Shown in pieces: positions 50,637 through 62,382 of a stretch of 64,000 bases of DNA (position 1 is its first letter; the number at the start of each line of letters is the position of its first letter). The notes beneath the pieces are model-generated. The model saw only the letters and a program-made list of their open reading frames with translations, ran no database searches and was not told the origin of the DNA. Both the position numbers and the translations under genes were made by a program. This stretch comes from Monarcha castaneiventris obscurior (taxonomy: Eukaryota > Chordata > Aves > Passeriformes > Monarchidae): assembly GCA_026261815.1 (NCBI GenBank), contig JAMPIT010000566.1, forward strand, positions 29,103,001-29,167,000, written 5' to 3'.

Positions 50637-52843
50637 CTACAATAAGAAAAACAAAAAGATCACATGCTACAAATATAGTCCAAGGGAAAAAAAGAAAAAA
50701 AAAAAAAAGAAGAACAAATTGAAAAATAACTTTGGCAAAAGATGGAAAGTTTTCTCCAAAAGAAAATTTTCCTGGATGCTTATGACATGCCAGTGTGGTT
50801 TTAACTCAGAGAAGAAAGCAAGTGTTGTCAATATTATGATTATTTTAAGTAGTAAAATATCTTAGCATGGTATTTGAATATGCCCTTCAATTCTACACAG
50901 TTCCTTCAACATGCTGCATCAAAGCAACTGACTTCTAATATCTAGAACAGTCTCCCTGAATGATGGCAGTGGGGGTAGCAATGTGAGGATATAAATGCTA
51001 ATCGAATTAAATAAATGTAAGAAAGCTGAGTAAAGCTGCTGTAAATGACAAGCTTCATCTATGTTTAACTTTTTAAATGCACATTTAAAGTTCAGCATGG
51101 CATTATGGATGCATATTTTTCCACTTCAGTACATTAAGTACTTCTATATTCTTATCAGGAAGAAAAACTCCGCAGCTAAATACAAAGCACAAGTCTCTGT
51201 TAAAGGACAATGAGTGGAGAAGAAAACTTTACACAAAGTGTAAGAGTCCTGCTAAGTTCTTACTCTTGTCTGAAGTACTTTTGAAAATTACAGTCTGAAA
51301 GCTTTAGCACAAATTATATGTGGAAAAAATGTTTGGTTGGTTGGTTTTTATCTTGAAAAAATCTCTAATAAAACCTTACTGGCTAAGGTCAAAAGTCTTT
51401 CACCTTTTGGATCTTTAATTCCCTTCAGAATCACTAATTTCCCATGTTCTTCTGCATAACTCCCTCTATTTTCTAATTGCAAATTAGTCTAACCTTCACT
51501 TGGAAGGTCATTTTCGATGGCACATACAGATTGGGCTGAGACTGGACTTGAGTCCCTGCCTTCCACCTGCAGGGAGAGTGGTCCAACAGGTTTGATGTCT
51601 CCTTAAAATTGTGACAGGACTCTTTTTATTCATCGTGACAGGGCCTAAATGCTCAACACTGAAAGCGTAAGGCCTTGACCTACACATGTCCAGCACTAAA
51701 CCTTGTGTAAATAGGTTTCATCTGTTTGCTTGTAGTTAGTTTCTTCCTCAGAGGAAACACAGAGTTTCCCGAAGTAGATTGGATGACCTACCATAAAATG
51801 ATTGAAAGCAAGTAAGTTCATTAATCCCACAATGCATTTGGACAGATGTCCAAACAGTCTTTCCTGACCTCTAGTGGAAATAAACTTCTTAAATGTTAAG
51901 TTTCTCCTATCTCCAATGCGCATATCTTGAAATATTGCGAATGATCATAACATTATGTCAAAATCATTTTTTTAATCCACCTCTAATATTGCTTTGCTGA
52001 CCCCATGAAGCAGTAAATCTTACAAGCTAACACTATCCTGTGTGAGAAATTATGCCTTTTGATTTACTCTTTTACATGCCATTAACTCCTCTGAATTGAT
52101 GGGGTAGTACAGATCAGGGTAAGAAGGAAAGGTGAATTGTGATTTTGTCCATTCTCCATAACACACTAAATCAATCACGATGCACCAATCACATTACTCT
52201 GCTGTTCAAATAATGTGTTACAGAGACAGATGACACTAGATAGCAAACAAATTGAGTACGATGTACTGCCACTGCAATATATATTTGGCCTGACATGTAC
52301 TTACATGGAGCTTTTCTCGCCATCTGATATCTGTCCAACTTCCAGATTTAATATCTAGTATTTGTCACCTACAGTCCTTCTTTTCTTATCTATTATTCTC
52401 CTCAGGGTTGTGAAACTCACCTGCGTGTCTAAACGAAAACCTAGTTTATTAATTACTATTATTACAGTTCAGTATTTGCACTGTGCTATAGTCACACATT
52501 ATTAATTGCAGATAAAGCTCCAAGTTCTATATACTGTAGAAGCATATACTTAAATAAGTATATAAGTACTTAGTTAAGAAATTTGTCTGATCTCATTTTC
52601 TGAATAACAACAAAAACAAATAAGAGACTTCAGCTTAGTGTGGATTTAGGAAATCCAAGCAACCCAAAACCAGTCCAGATACATAATTTTTATTTTTTGC
52701 CAAAGAGGAACATAAAAAAGAAAGCATCCTCACTGATCCATGAAACAGGGCATAACACATATTGTGTCATGTTACAGAACCATCCTTTCTCTTGCTGCCT
52801 AGGAACTACTCAGAGTTAAGCAGAAAGATGAATGGAGACTTAC

Positions 52844-52938
52844 ATAAGTCAGCTCTGTTACTTTCCTAAGTCCTTTGGTGTCATTGTGTGCACAGGACTC
52901 CAGTAACCAGTGGACTTGGAATTGATTCATGCTGATAT
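52844..52938 (-). CDS. ANOS1: ANOS1 exon 10 (FN3 domain 3, middle)
   Basis: A 95-base exon with acceptor CATTTAG and donor GTAAGT. It starts with AT, the last two bases of a codon whose first base lies in the missing upstream exon (GAT, Asp, if that base is G), and then gives 31 whole codons. It reads ISMNQFQVHWLLESCAHNDT, then KGLRKVTELTY. The W in QVHW is the C-strand Trp of FN3 domain 3, SCAHN matches the human ACAHN segment, and NDT is an N-glycosylation sequon at the position of human NRT. This is the least conserved of the five exons, notably over the last ten residues, but phase and anchors leave little doubt. Confidence 0.9.
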
Positions 52939-54154
52939 CTAAATGATACAAAAAGAGAGGAAAAGACATATATTATACGTATGTTTTCACCATTGCAACT
53001 CTTCTGAATAAAAGCAGAAGGACTTTTAAGTATTGTGGAGTTGGTAATTCTTCCACCTAAGCAATCTTTACTATAATGGAGAAAATATTATACACTGATA
53101 TAATTCAAATCTTGTATCAGTATATGTCACCATATACTGCTTACATTAAAAAAAAAAAGAATTTAAATTGAGCATTAAAAAAACAATCTCAATGCTGCTA
53201 CTTCTAATGATCCTGCAAATAATGGGACTGATTTTGTGTCAACCACTGACTGTTTATATTGTTAGAGCACTGCAATACTGCTGCCTGGCACTGCCTGGAA
53301 AATCTGTGCCTGCAGATATGTGAAAATGCCTGTAAATCCCCGAGCTTTCTTCTTTCAGGATACGCCATAAAATCTGTTCCGTATCTGTCCAAATAAAATT
53401 CTAGTCTTGACTCTTATGAGTAATACTGAAGGCTTAAGTTTACTCCCTTTTAAATCAGTGACAAAACTTGCTGCAGTACCAACAGTATAAGCTTTCAACT
53501 TACTTCCAGCTCTTCTAGCTTTTTGTCAAATAATGCTTGAATAAGGAAGCAAAACAAAGAGCAATAAAGAATTGACAAAAGCAGTAAAACCCATTAGGTA
53601 GGGCAAGTAGTTCCTGGATTAACATTTTTCTGGATTTCATTCTGTATACAGAGAATGCAAAATTATGTCTGTTATTATTAATTAGCTGGGTATGACAGAA
53701 ACAGTAATGTGCCTGACTACGGGTTTCAGGATGGAAAACAAATATCTCTGACGCCTTAAGGGCTGATCTGGCATTAGACTGCTGTGAGCAGTTTGGATGA
53801 AGAAGAAAAGAATTGTAAACTAAAGGGAAAATAACTAGTGTAGGAAACTAGCTGAAATGGCCCCTTGAAACAGATTTTTGCAGTAGCTGTTCTTCATAAC
53901 AACATGTATCCTAATTATTTTTGCAATTTCTTTGGAAACAATATTTCTTTCAAAAAGAAATCTATGATAAAAATACATTTCCTGCTTTGTGATTGTTCCC
54001 TCTCGTTTAAAATAAATAAAGGGATGTGCTTTTGCTTGTCCCTTCAAGCTTTCCCACTTAATGTGCCTATTGGAGGAAGACAAAAATGCACAGTGCATTT
54101 GAAAGCAGGTTTCATCTGATTTCATCTCTTCCAGTTCACTCCATTATCAAATAT

Positions 54155-54214
54155 CACCTGCTAGATGATCCTTAAGGGCTCTTCTGACCCAAACCATTCT
54201 ATCATTCTATGATT
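54155..54214 (+). mobile_element. CR1 LINE 3' tail, plus orientation
   Basis: CTGCTAGATGATCCTTAAGG, then a CTCTTCTGACCCAAACCATTCT block and the octamer-type tail ATTCTATCATTCTATGATT. This is the typical end of a CR1 copy (family form TAGATGATC...TTCCAACCCAAACCATTCTATGATTCTATG). The 5' border is not clear. Confidence 0.88.
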
Positions 54215-54532
54215 ATTTTAAACTGTCTTCATGGGTGGACTGCTCTTTGCAAAGCTACAAAATGTGTATTTTCACTTGTAATACTTTTCACTTGCAATCT
54301 ATAAATAAATCACTCTCCTTTGACTAAACATTTATCCAAGCCAATTAAACCTTCTAATTATCCAGCAGTCAGGGACTGGATAAAACACATCCCTAAGGTG
54401 GGTCACAAAATACCACTACATGGGCAACTGGGAAAAGACAAATCCCAAGCATCAAGACCTTACAACAGCTCAGCATCCAGATATATTGGTGTAGAGGTTT
54501 CCTAGGCTTCTGCTCAGAAATGTAATTCAAGG

Positions 54533-54690
54533 CAGAATCATAGAATCATCAAAGGGTTTGGATTGAAGAGACTTTAAGGATCTCTCAGTTCCAGCCCCTC
54601 TACCATGGGCAGGGACACCTCCCACTAGACCAGGCTGCTCAATGCCCCATCCAGCCTGGCTTTGTACACTGCCAAGGATGGGAAAAAATA
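54533..54690 (-). mobile_element. CR1 LINE 3' fragment, minus orientation
   Basis: Read on the plus strand it starts with the reverse-complemented tail AGAATCATAGAATCATCAAAGG, then GGTTTGGATTGAAGAGACTTTAAGGATC, a CCAGCCCCTCTACCATGGGCAGGGACACCT block and AGACCAGGCTGCTCAATGCCCCATCCAGCCTGGC, the standard order of an avian CR1 3' region in reverse. It lies about 320 bases from the plus-oriented CR1 tail at 54155-54214, with the two tails facing each other. Confidence 0.95.
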
Positions 54691-57305
54691 TTTATTTGCA
54701 GCTACTGGCACACTGGAATCCTCTTTGTATTTTCAGGCAGGTCCACCTCCATTCAGTGTGTGAGCCTCTACTCCCAGACAGTTCCTTCCTTCCTTCCTAC
54801 TTCTTTTCTGCATTAGCAAATCCTTAGTAACCCACTTGTAAACACCTGTGGTTTCTGATAACTTCTCTATTTGAAGAAAATAGAAATAGGTTAAAGAAGA
54901 ATATAGAAAACTAGAAATATGTTTAAAAAATCTATTAGCTTGTACCGTAAATGTAGGGTGAAGGTTTTCAAAAAACATAATTTCTTTCTTTTATTTGAGC
55001 TAATTAATCTTGAATTTGATAATATTCTGGTATTCTGATAACAACCTATACTGAAAATAGAGAATTTTTTTTCTTTTCAGTGAGTATGTAATTAAAGGTT
55101 ATCTGAAAAAGGTTTCTGCATCATATCTGCAAGTACATCAACTGTTATAAACTGGAAGGCATCATGACAGCCAGCAAGACTAAAACTTCTTCATTTGTCA
55201 CCTCCATATTTATGATTGCTGTTATTGAAAAAAATTGAAGATACACAGGTTAAAAGCCATGTGTTAGAAATGATAAATTAAAAACAATTCACAACAACCC
55301 CCCATGCAATTTGGTCCTTTTAAAAAATCTATCCTGTCAGTGTCTAAAGTCTAAGTAATACAATGCAACACAACACAATAAAGTATAAATACAATAAGGA
55401 AGTACCTCCTACTTGAGACAGAATATTTTTTTAAAGTAGGAAAAGTTGGGACACTTTGTGATTAAATAAAGATAGAAGCCTGAAAAACTGTGTTTGTGCT
55501 TGCATGAAGTATGCACATGAAATGACAAGATTATTTTAGAAATTACCTTTAATATTTTTAAAAGCAAAAGGAGACAAAATGCATGAAATTATCTAAAAAG
55601 CCCAATAAAATTATGAAAATATGCCTTGTCTTATAAAGTTGTTCATAAAGATCATGGCTCTAGAGTTTTATGGAACATTATACTGCTAAATTGTGTTTAC
55701 AATGCATGCAAAAGAAAAGCTTCTCCCAGCCCTCCTTTCAGCAATGCACACTATCCTAGTGAGATCACTACTATAAATTTTACTTAGACTTTCAGGTTTA
55801 GCTGTCCAATACAAACTGAGGGGTAGGTGCTGGAGGAGCTGCTCAAGCTGCATCCAGCTGAATGTCAGGCACTGCCACCAGAGCCAAGGGTTCTGGATTA
55901 AGCTCAGCTAAGGTTAATACATTGAGCCCACAGCCATGTTTTTTTCCAAAATGTCATTTGAGTAGTTAATATGAACAGAATATCTATTACCTAATGGGAC
56001 TGATTTTGGACAGGTTTATCAGAAAACTCTGCTATCCCTTCTAAAATAGGTACAAAACACTGTCAAGAAATTGCCAGATTGCTTCAGACTGCTTTCCTGA
56101 TACTTCAGATGTCACAGTATCAATCCCCTTTTGAATATCTGGAGTTTTCGTGATTCAAAATTTTCAATTAGGAATCTTTATAAAGCTTTTTAAATTCACT
56201 GTTCTCATGGTTAGAATGTCTATCATTTGACACTAGAAACAGTTATGTGTGCACAAGCAGCAAGCATTTGTATTTCCCAGAACTCAAAATATTTGTATTG
56301 AAACACTGAACCTGAAGGACATAATAAGTACTGGCACTCATTTGAGCAGCTCTAAGCTTGTGAAATAAGTCAACAAAATAGCCACATAAGTAAGAACAGC
56401 AGACCGCTTATTCAAATAATTAATTTTAAATTTTTGTAAAGGAAAAAAAAAGGCAATCCAGGACAATTACTTTGAAAATCTCTTAATGATACTGACATGG
56501 AAATTATCTCCAGATGCCCAAGCTAAAGACTTTTAGATCTGTAAGACAAATGCACATATTTAATCTTTTCAAATAAACTAATAGCTGATGTTAATTATTT
56601 TGACTATGGTTTTTAAAGTAGATTTTCTGAAGCATAAATTGTTTCTAGACTTAAGAAAAAATGTCTATACAGATACCATATGACCATGTTCTTAAAATCC
56701 CACATATGCTTAGCTCTTTTGCTCAACAAGGGTATGCAGCTAACTTTGTTGGACAGAAATCTTACATCTCTAATTAGAACTGTACGGATCAGGTGATGCT
56801 CTAAAGCATGCTTTTTAAAATTACTCCAAACTGCCTTAATTTTCACGTGAGTATCTCCACAAAGCTGTCAAGTGTTTAGATGTTCTTCACCAGATTTTTG
56901 TGCTTTCTTCCCCTCCTCAACTGAAACTCTTTGGATCCATTTTAATAAAAACAAATAAATATATTTCAGATTTTTCTGGATGGAAAATGTGCATTTATTC
57001 TGTATCTTCAGACTTTAAAAACAGCTCAAAATTCTACTAATGCCAATACCAACTACATCTTCTTGCCACTTGGAAAACTTCAGGTTCATATGCACAATTT
57101 AAGCATCTTAAATTGATATACTGCAACATAGCCTAAGCTATGGCTGCAGAATGGTTACTAGGAATACCCTTGGCTAAATCTCATCATCTCCCTACAGAAT
57201 TTAAAGCTCTTGAGTACCATTCAGAAAAATAATCCAGCCGAATGCCACATAACTCTGCAACTTCTCCTAGAGGGAATTTCTGGTTTAAATGGTTCTACAG
57301 TTTAT

Positions 57306-57788
57306 TTAAAATAAACTAATTTGCAAAGGTGCTTTATTTTTCTCATCTTTGTCAACCTCTTCCACGTTTCTGTTTTGTACAAATACGTTACTGCCAGCCA
57401 TAGGAATAATTTCATCTAATGTGGTTTCTTTTTCTACCATGCTATTGCAGACAGCTACTTTCTCTGCCTCAAATACTTTTTCCTCCTTTATATTGCAATT
57501 ACTGTTCCAGGAGGGTGCCAAATTGACTATCATAAGGAACTGAAGCTTTGTAGCTGAAAAACTGGCATAGCACAGGCATAAGAGCAGTGAAATTTGTTCA
57601 TGGCAGCCCAAGAGCAGTGAAATTTGTTCATGGCAGCCCAACACCACCAATATGGAGTTACTCCAGGAAACCAGGTAAACAGAGTATTTATTTCTTTGTA
57701 TCCTGTGCTCCACAGCAAGAAAATTGCAGCTGACTGTTTTGGGAACTGGGGCTACTTCTGCACTGGTTTGCTCAAGGTCTTTAGGCAA
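57306..57788 (-). other. Unexplained intronic reading frame, 160 codons
   Basis: A minus-strand open frame within ANOS1 intron 9. I do not recognise it. The second half is acidic and Lys-rich (EEKVFEAEKVAV, EKETTLDEIIPM, VEEVDKDEKNK) and ends in a stop at about 57306, a composition more protein-like than most AT-rich chance frames. The middle contains an in-frame ten-residue duplication caused by the 30-bp tandem repeat at 57581-57640. The start Met, at 57788, has no promoter or splice evidence. It could be a chance frame, a piece of a retrocopy or an intronic gene; chance or decayed retrocopy is more likely. Confidence 0.2.
57581..57640 (+). repeat. Perfect 30-bp tandem duplication
   Basis: The unit beginning AGAGCAGTGAAATTTGTTCA and ending TGGCAGCCCA occurs at 57581-57610 and again, identically, at 57611-57640. 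Exact identity means a recent duplication or a collapsed/expanded allele. The length is a multiple of three, so the minus-strand frame across it stays open. Confidence 0.97.
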
Positions 57789-59272
57789 AGCCCTTCATGG
57801 TTCCTTATCTCTGTTTCACCCCTGTCAAGTAGTGCAAATGATAACAGTGTGTGTTGTAAAAGTATTTCAGCTCTTGTATGTTACTCTGATGTGGGTCTCT
57901 ACTATTTGGTACAAAAATGCCAATTAATACCAGCTGTGACAGCACTATTATGCAGGCAACCAAATTACAAAAACTTATTAGAAAGGAAAATCAAATGGGA
58001 TTTGTTGGAAAACAAGGTTTCACAGCAGACATGTTCAACAGCAGCAGCTCAAATTAAGGTTTAATTACAATAAAAATGTCTGGCATCAATAAACACGGTA
58101 ACATCAAGTTGATTTCTGCATCATGACAGGATTGAAAGTAATTAACATGCAGTGTCTGATAGATTTTCCCTTTAGAATAAAAGACGGTATAAAAGTAAAT
58201 ATTATAAAATAAGACATATGAAAACCTTTACCTGCTAGCATAAAATTAGTAATTTAATGAAAATAACTAGCAGCTGTGAAATCAGTATTTCACTAAAAAA
58301 AGAAACAACGTTCTGTATTTTCTGTCAAGATACCTCAACAAACTGAGTCCCTCCAAAATATATACATGTAATTAATATGCTAACTTTATGTCAAAAGGAG
58401 TTGTTATCAAAGCTTGGAAGATAATGAGCCATATGTAAACCTGCTGTCTTCATTCAGAGCTAACTTTTCTTCAAACAGAATGCCATAAGAAGGATGAAAT
58501 ATCTGTGAAACTATTCAGTAAGGAAATTATTGAAATAATTTGTTCTGTGTGCAGCTACACCTTTAAATTCTTTATATTTTGTTAGATCTGATATTTCATA
58601 TAGCAAATCACAATGATTTTTTGTGACTGGCCACATGTTTTTTGTTTTTCTTTGCATACTGGGGAGGTTGTTCTTACAAGATTCTGAGCACACTGGCCAT
58701 TACTCAACAAAGTACTTAGGCATTTGAACAGTTGCATTAACTTCAATAGTTAAGGGTAGCTAAAGGGTCAGGTCAGAAAGTTTAGAACCTAGCAAGATTA
58801 AGACAGTAATGGCCCTCAAAACTATAGTTAAAAGATGGTCTTGAACATGTCTTTGATGGTCTTAGACTAATAGGAAGAGGGAAATAAAAAAAAATTAACT
58901 AATTTCCTTTCTGGATCACGTGTCTTGCAGTATTATTCCTCTAAAAGTAGGCTACAGCAAGGGGAAAATATTTTATATATTTAATATCACAGAACAGAAT
59001 CTGCCCAGGGCACATGAAATACATTAATTGTTTCTACTGTAAAGCCATAGTATGATTTTTCAGAGCTCTGTATAAATTCTGTGTCAACATACCATCCAGG
59101 AAAAAATATTTACCTCACTGTATTGAATAGTGAAGCTGTAGCAACGGTAAATGCTGAAATTAATGATGCCTTGCATAAAGTAAAACATATTATCAACTCT
59201 GAAGTGATCAAAGGCTTCCTAAAAATATGTTCCTGCTGATTCTCCTCCCAGTATGTAACCCCTGATAAACCT

Positions 59273-59686
59273 TTACAGCAGGGGATCTACTTCAACCCAG
59301 CACTGATTCCAACCCACCACTCCAGCAGAAGGATGAGCAGCATCACCTGCCTGCATTTCCACACCATGAACTATAAAGCAAATACTTGAGATAGAACATG
59401 ATGAAGTGTCTGCTGCTCCCTCAGGCTCGTGTTCCTTGTTTATTGGACCAACATCATTTTCCATGTCTACATAGACATCTACAATATGCAATTTTCCATT
59501 AATGCTTTTTCTGATAAAATTCAGCTGCTGGAGAGGCCTTGACAAATATGCAGGGAAGGCTGAAATATGGGCAAAATCCAAGTGAACAAATGAAGCAGTG
59601 TTATGTACTACTAGTTTCTTCAGTTTTGAAGACATGAATAGCGTGAAGTGATTCACATGGTATTTATTGCATTGTAATAACAGCAT
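59273..59686 (-). other. Unexplained intronic reading frame, 137 codons
   Basis: A second minus-strand open frame in ANOS1 intron 9, about 1.5 kb upstream (in gene orientation) of the one at 57306-57788. It reads LSRPLQQLNFIRKSINGKLH, then VDVYVDMENDVGPINKEHEP and a Ser/Cys-rich part. I do not know a family for it. The open frame continues on the minus strand a little beyond the Met (toward 59700). There are no clear flanking splice sites. It may share an origin with the other frame (for example one decayed retrocopy interrupted by AT-rich insertion), or both may be chance. Confidence 0.2.
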
Positions 59687-60920
59687 GACAGAAGACCAGT
59701 TTGGGAAGGGATACTTCAGTGTACTGCAGAGAAGAAAAATACGATCTCAGTCAGTACTAGATCATAACACTTATTTATTTCTTCATATATTGGTTCATGA
59801 GCCATTATATTACTCTGATTCATTGTGTCTAACATTTGCAATCTGAAGCTAATGATAGGACAAGAAATAATACTATAATAACAAGTGCTATTTTACTCAT
59901 GGTAATTTAGCAAATACAAAATGAGGTAAACACAATTTACCTTCAACTAACGCTAAAATGGTGCATTGATGTGTTAATGCATTGCAAGTCTCTCTGCACT
60001 CCCCTTTTCCCTGTAAAAACTACTTGGTCTGTCTCAGGCATTTTGGGTGAGTTCTCTTGAAAAAAATTAAATGATAACAGCTCTGTCTCTTTTGCTTCCT
60101 CTGCATTAATTCACCCTATGGTGTAAAAAAACAAATCCAAAGTTTTGTTTGGTTATGACATTCATTGTACTCGTGACACCTCTTGAGAAAAAAAGCTTTT
60201 TAATAACCACCTATTTGAGCAGTATGATTAAAAAAACCACCAAAACCTTCAGCTGACATTTAAACTTCACTCAACAAACAATTCTTAGCAAGACAAACTA
60301 TACTGTTTCCTGCTCTTACACGGAATATAAGCAGCTTCAGTTAAATCACAAAGATTGTGTTTCTCACATTATGCCATTTAAAACAAACTTTCTTTCTATA
60401 GAACATATTCTTTGTATAATAGAACAGTAAGCCTTTCCAAAAATGATATTAACAATTACTGTGTAATTTAAAGACAGGCCTGAGACACAGTATTTTTGTC
60501 CATATCTAGACCTATGAAGCCTCAAGGTTTGAAGCTGTTTATATTGAAGGATTTAAGTCTGGGATCATCTCTAAGCCGGATTACCTCTACCCTTACTTAT
60601 TTTCCCACACACAACATCCTATACAAAGTGAGTTCAACAGTATCTCATTCTGGTTTTCCATTACACGGAAATTTGCCTCTTGTAAGCTCCAAGTCTCACA
60701 ATAGCTGCTTGTAGCCTGAATAGAGGTTTTCTACATTACTCCCTCATAGCCAGATTTTCAAAGCTATTTAGATAGCACCTGAATTTAATGAAAAAGAAAA
60801 AAACCCAAACAAACAAGTCCAAGGCTTCCCAAGGTTATACATATATTGAAAATGTCACCAGGTACTTTATCATTAACTTTAGCCTTCTGTGTAACTTTGA
60901 AAAATAATTTAGATGAGCAG

Positions 60921-60977
60921 ACTATAATGAAGGTAAGCTGACTATAATGAAGGTAAGCTGACTATATGGAGGGTAAG
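60921..60977 (+). repeat. 20-bp tandem repeat, about 2.8 copies
   Basis: ACTATAATGAAGGTAAGCTG at 60921-60940 is repeated exactly at 60941-60960, followed by a third, diverged copy (ACTATATGGAGGGTAAG). It is a slippage-type repeat in the ANOS1 intron. Confidence 0.95.
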
Positions 60978-62241
60978 TAATCTTGGAATCTCTCCCAGTT
61001 CCAAAGTACAGACTCATCTTGCCCCTAATTCCACAGCAGAAGGAGATGCAGGGATGCAGCTACTCCCTTCTCTCTCAGACCTCATGCAAAAGCCGTATAT
61101 GGATGGGTTTGCATGCATGTACAGTGATCCATGGAGTTCCAAAGCTGGACTTCCCTGATATGCATTATGGAATGCCATACCAGGATGTTGCCTTGCTGAA
61201 CAGGTTTTCAAAAAGTTTACAGCATTAACATGCAGTTTCTAAATCTGCAGTTTAAGACTGATGAGTCTAGGAGAAAAAGAACAAGTAGAACCAGGTAAAA
61301 TATCTATAAAATCATGTGTGTTCAGACAAGGTAAACAGAGCAAGAATTAGGATTCATATAAATGTAGAAGAATTGACTTAAAAAAAAAAAAGTGGTTCTA
61401 CATAGAACAAGCACTTAAAACTTTGGAACTCCATAGCTCAGGATGTTTCAGAAGATAAATGCATCAGGAGTGAATAAATACAGTGAAGTCACATTGGGCT
61501 CAGGATGTTTCATTAACTAGAAGCTGTCTGAAGATGGGACAATAGTATGAAGAAATACTGTAACACTCTTGTCCTATTCTTATGTTCCTTTGGATTTGCT
61601 TCTGGCCATTGCCAAGAACAGAACACTTATCAGGTCAGATCTTTGGTCTAGACTGCTATGGATATTTTTGTACCCAGTTTATGGTCACAGGAGCAAAAGG
61701 AACTGATATTAATAACTCATTATACATCAGCTGCATATATGGGGCATCTTTAAATTTAGATTATAATTTCAGTTTCAGGTACCCTTCTTTTGGTTTCTTT
61801 CCCTCCAACTCTACTTATTCAAATAGTCCTTTTTACTTCCCCTATTTGTAGTGTTTATGCAACTGGTTTTATGGCCACCTTATAAACTAGCTAATTAAAA
61901 AACACAGGTTAAAAAGAGGCACGTATAGGAAAATTGACCCAGTTTACAAGAGGACACTCATTAGTTTAAACCACCTTCACCATAAGCATGATGACTCCCC
62001 GCTGATAGGTTAACCTCCCCTGGATCCTAAGATCAATGCTTTATCCAGAACTTAGGCAGGCTAAGAGAGCACTCATGAGCAGTTATTAGCCCATAGCTCA
62101 TGAGAAGTATCTTGTAAACTGCTGAACCTCAGTACCTTTTACTGGCAGTAGGAATGGTAGGATTGCTCCAGGTGTGATAGTGTATGCACGTGAGACGGGG
62201 CTTTGACTTAATATGACCCAGTGATACAGTTTGGGGAAGGG

Positions 62242-62382
62242 AGAGGAAGAGCTCAGTTGGTCAGAGCACAGTGCTAATAATGGCAAGGTTGTGGGTTTCA
62301 TCCCCATATGGGCCATTCACTTAAGAGTTGGACTCTATGATCCTTCTGGGTCCCTTCCAACTCAGAATATTCTGTGATTCTG
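62242..62382 (+). mobile_element. tRNA-Ile-derived SINE with CR1-like tail (TguSINE1-like)
   Basis: The head resembles tRNA-Ile(AAT): A box GAGCTCAGTTGG at 62249-62260, then TCAGAGCA, GTGCTAATAATGGCAAGG (anticodon-arm region, with AAT at the centre), and a B box GGTTTCATCC at 62294-62303, ending ATATGGGCCA. It is followed by TTCACTTAAGAGTTGGACTC, a TATGATCCTTCTGGGTCCC block, TTCCAACTCAGAATATTCTG and TGATTCT, a CR1-type 3' end that lets CR1 machinery mobilise it. This structure fits the zebra-finch SINE TguSINE1. The tRNA stems are mutated, so it is not a working tRNA gene. Confidence 0.9.
62294..62303 (+). promoter_or_regulatory. SINE RNA polymerase III B box
   Basis: GGTTTCATCC differs from the B-box consensus GGTTCGAATCC-type core by the loss of the CG dinucleotide, a common decay in old SINE copies. 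With the A box at 62249-62260 it forms the internal Pol III promoter of the SINE, probably weakened. Confidence 0.6.

Noticed and set aside
53505..53540. Possible upstream ANOS1 exon ending in GTAAGT on the minus strand
   Set aside because: All three frames either contain a stop or give no similarity to the expected FN3 domain 3 segment with QVKVYW.
59113..59151. Exon-like minus-strand segment between an AG acceptor and a GTAAAT donor
   Set aside because: The short peptide (IYRCYSFTIQYSE) does not match anosmin-1, and a 39-base AG...GT pair is common by chance.
62242..62314. tRNA-Ile gene
   Set aside because: The acceptor stem does not pair, the B box is mutated, and the sequence runs straight into a CR1-like tail. 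It is a SINE, not a tRNA gene.
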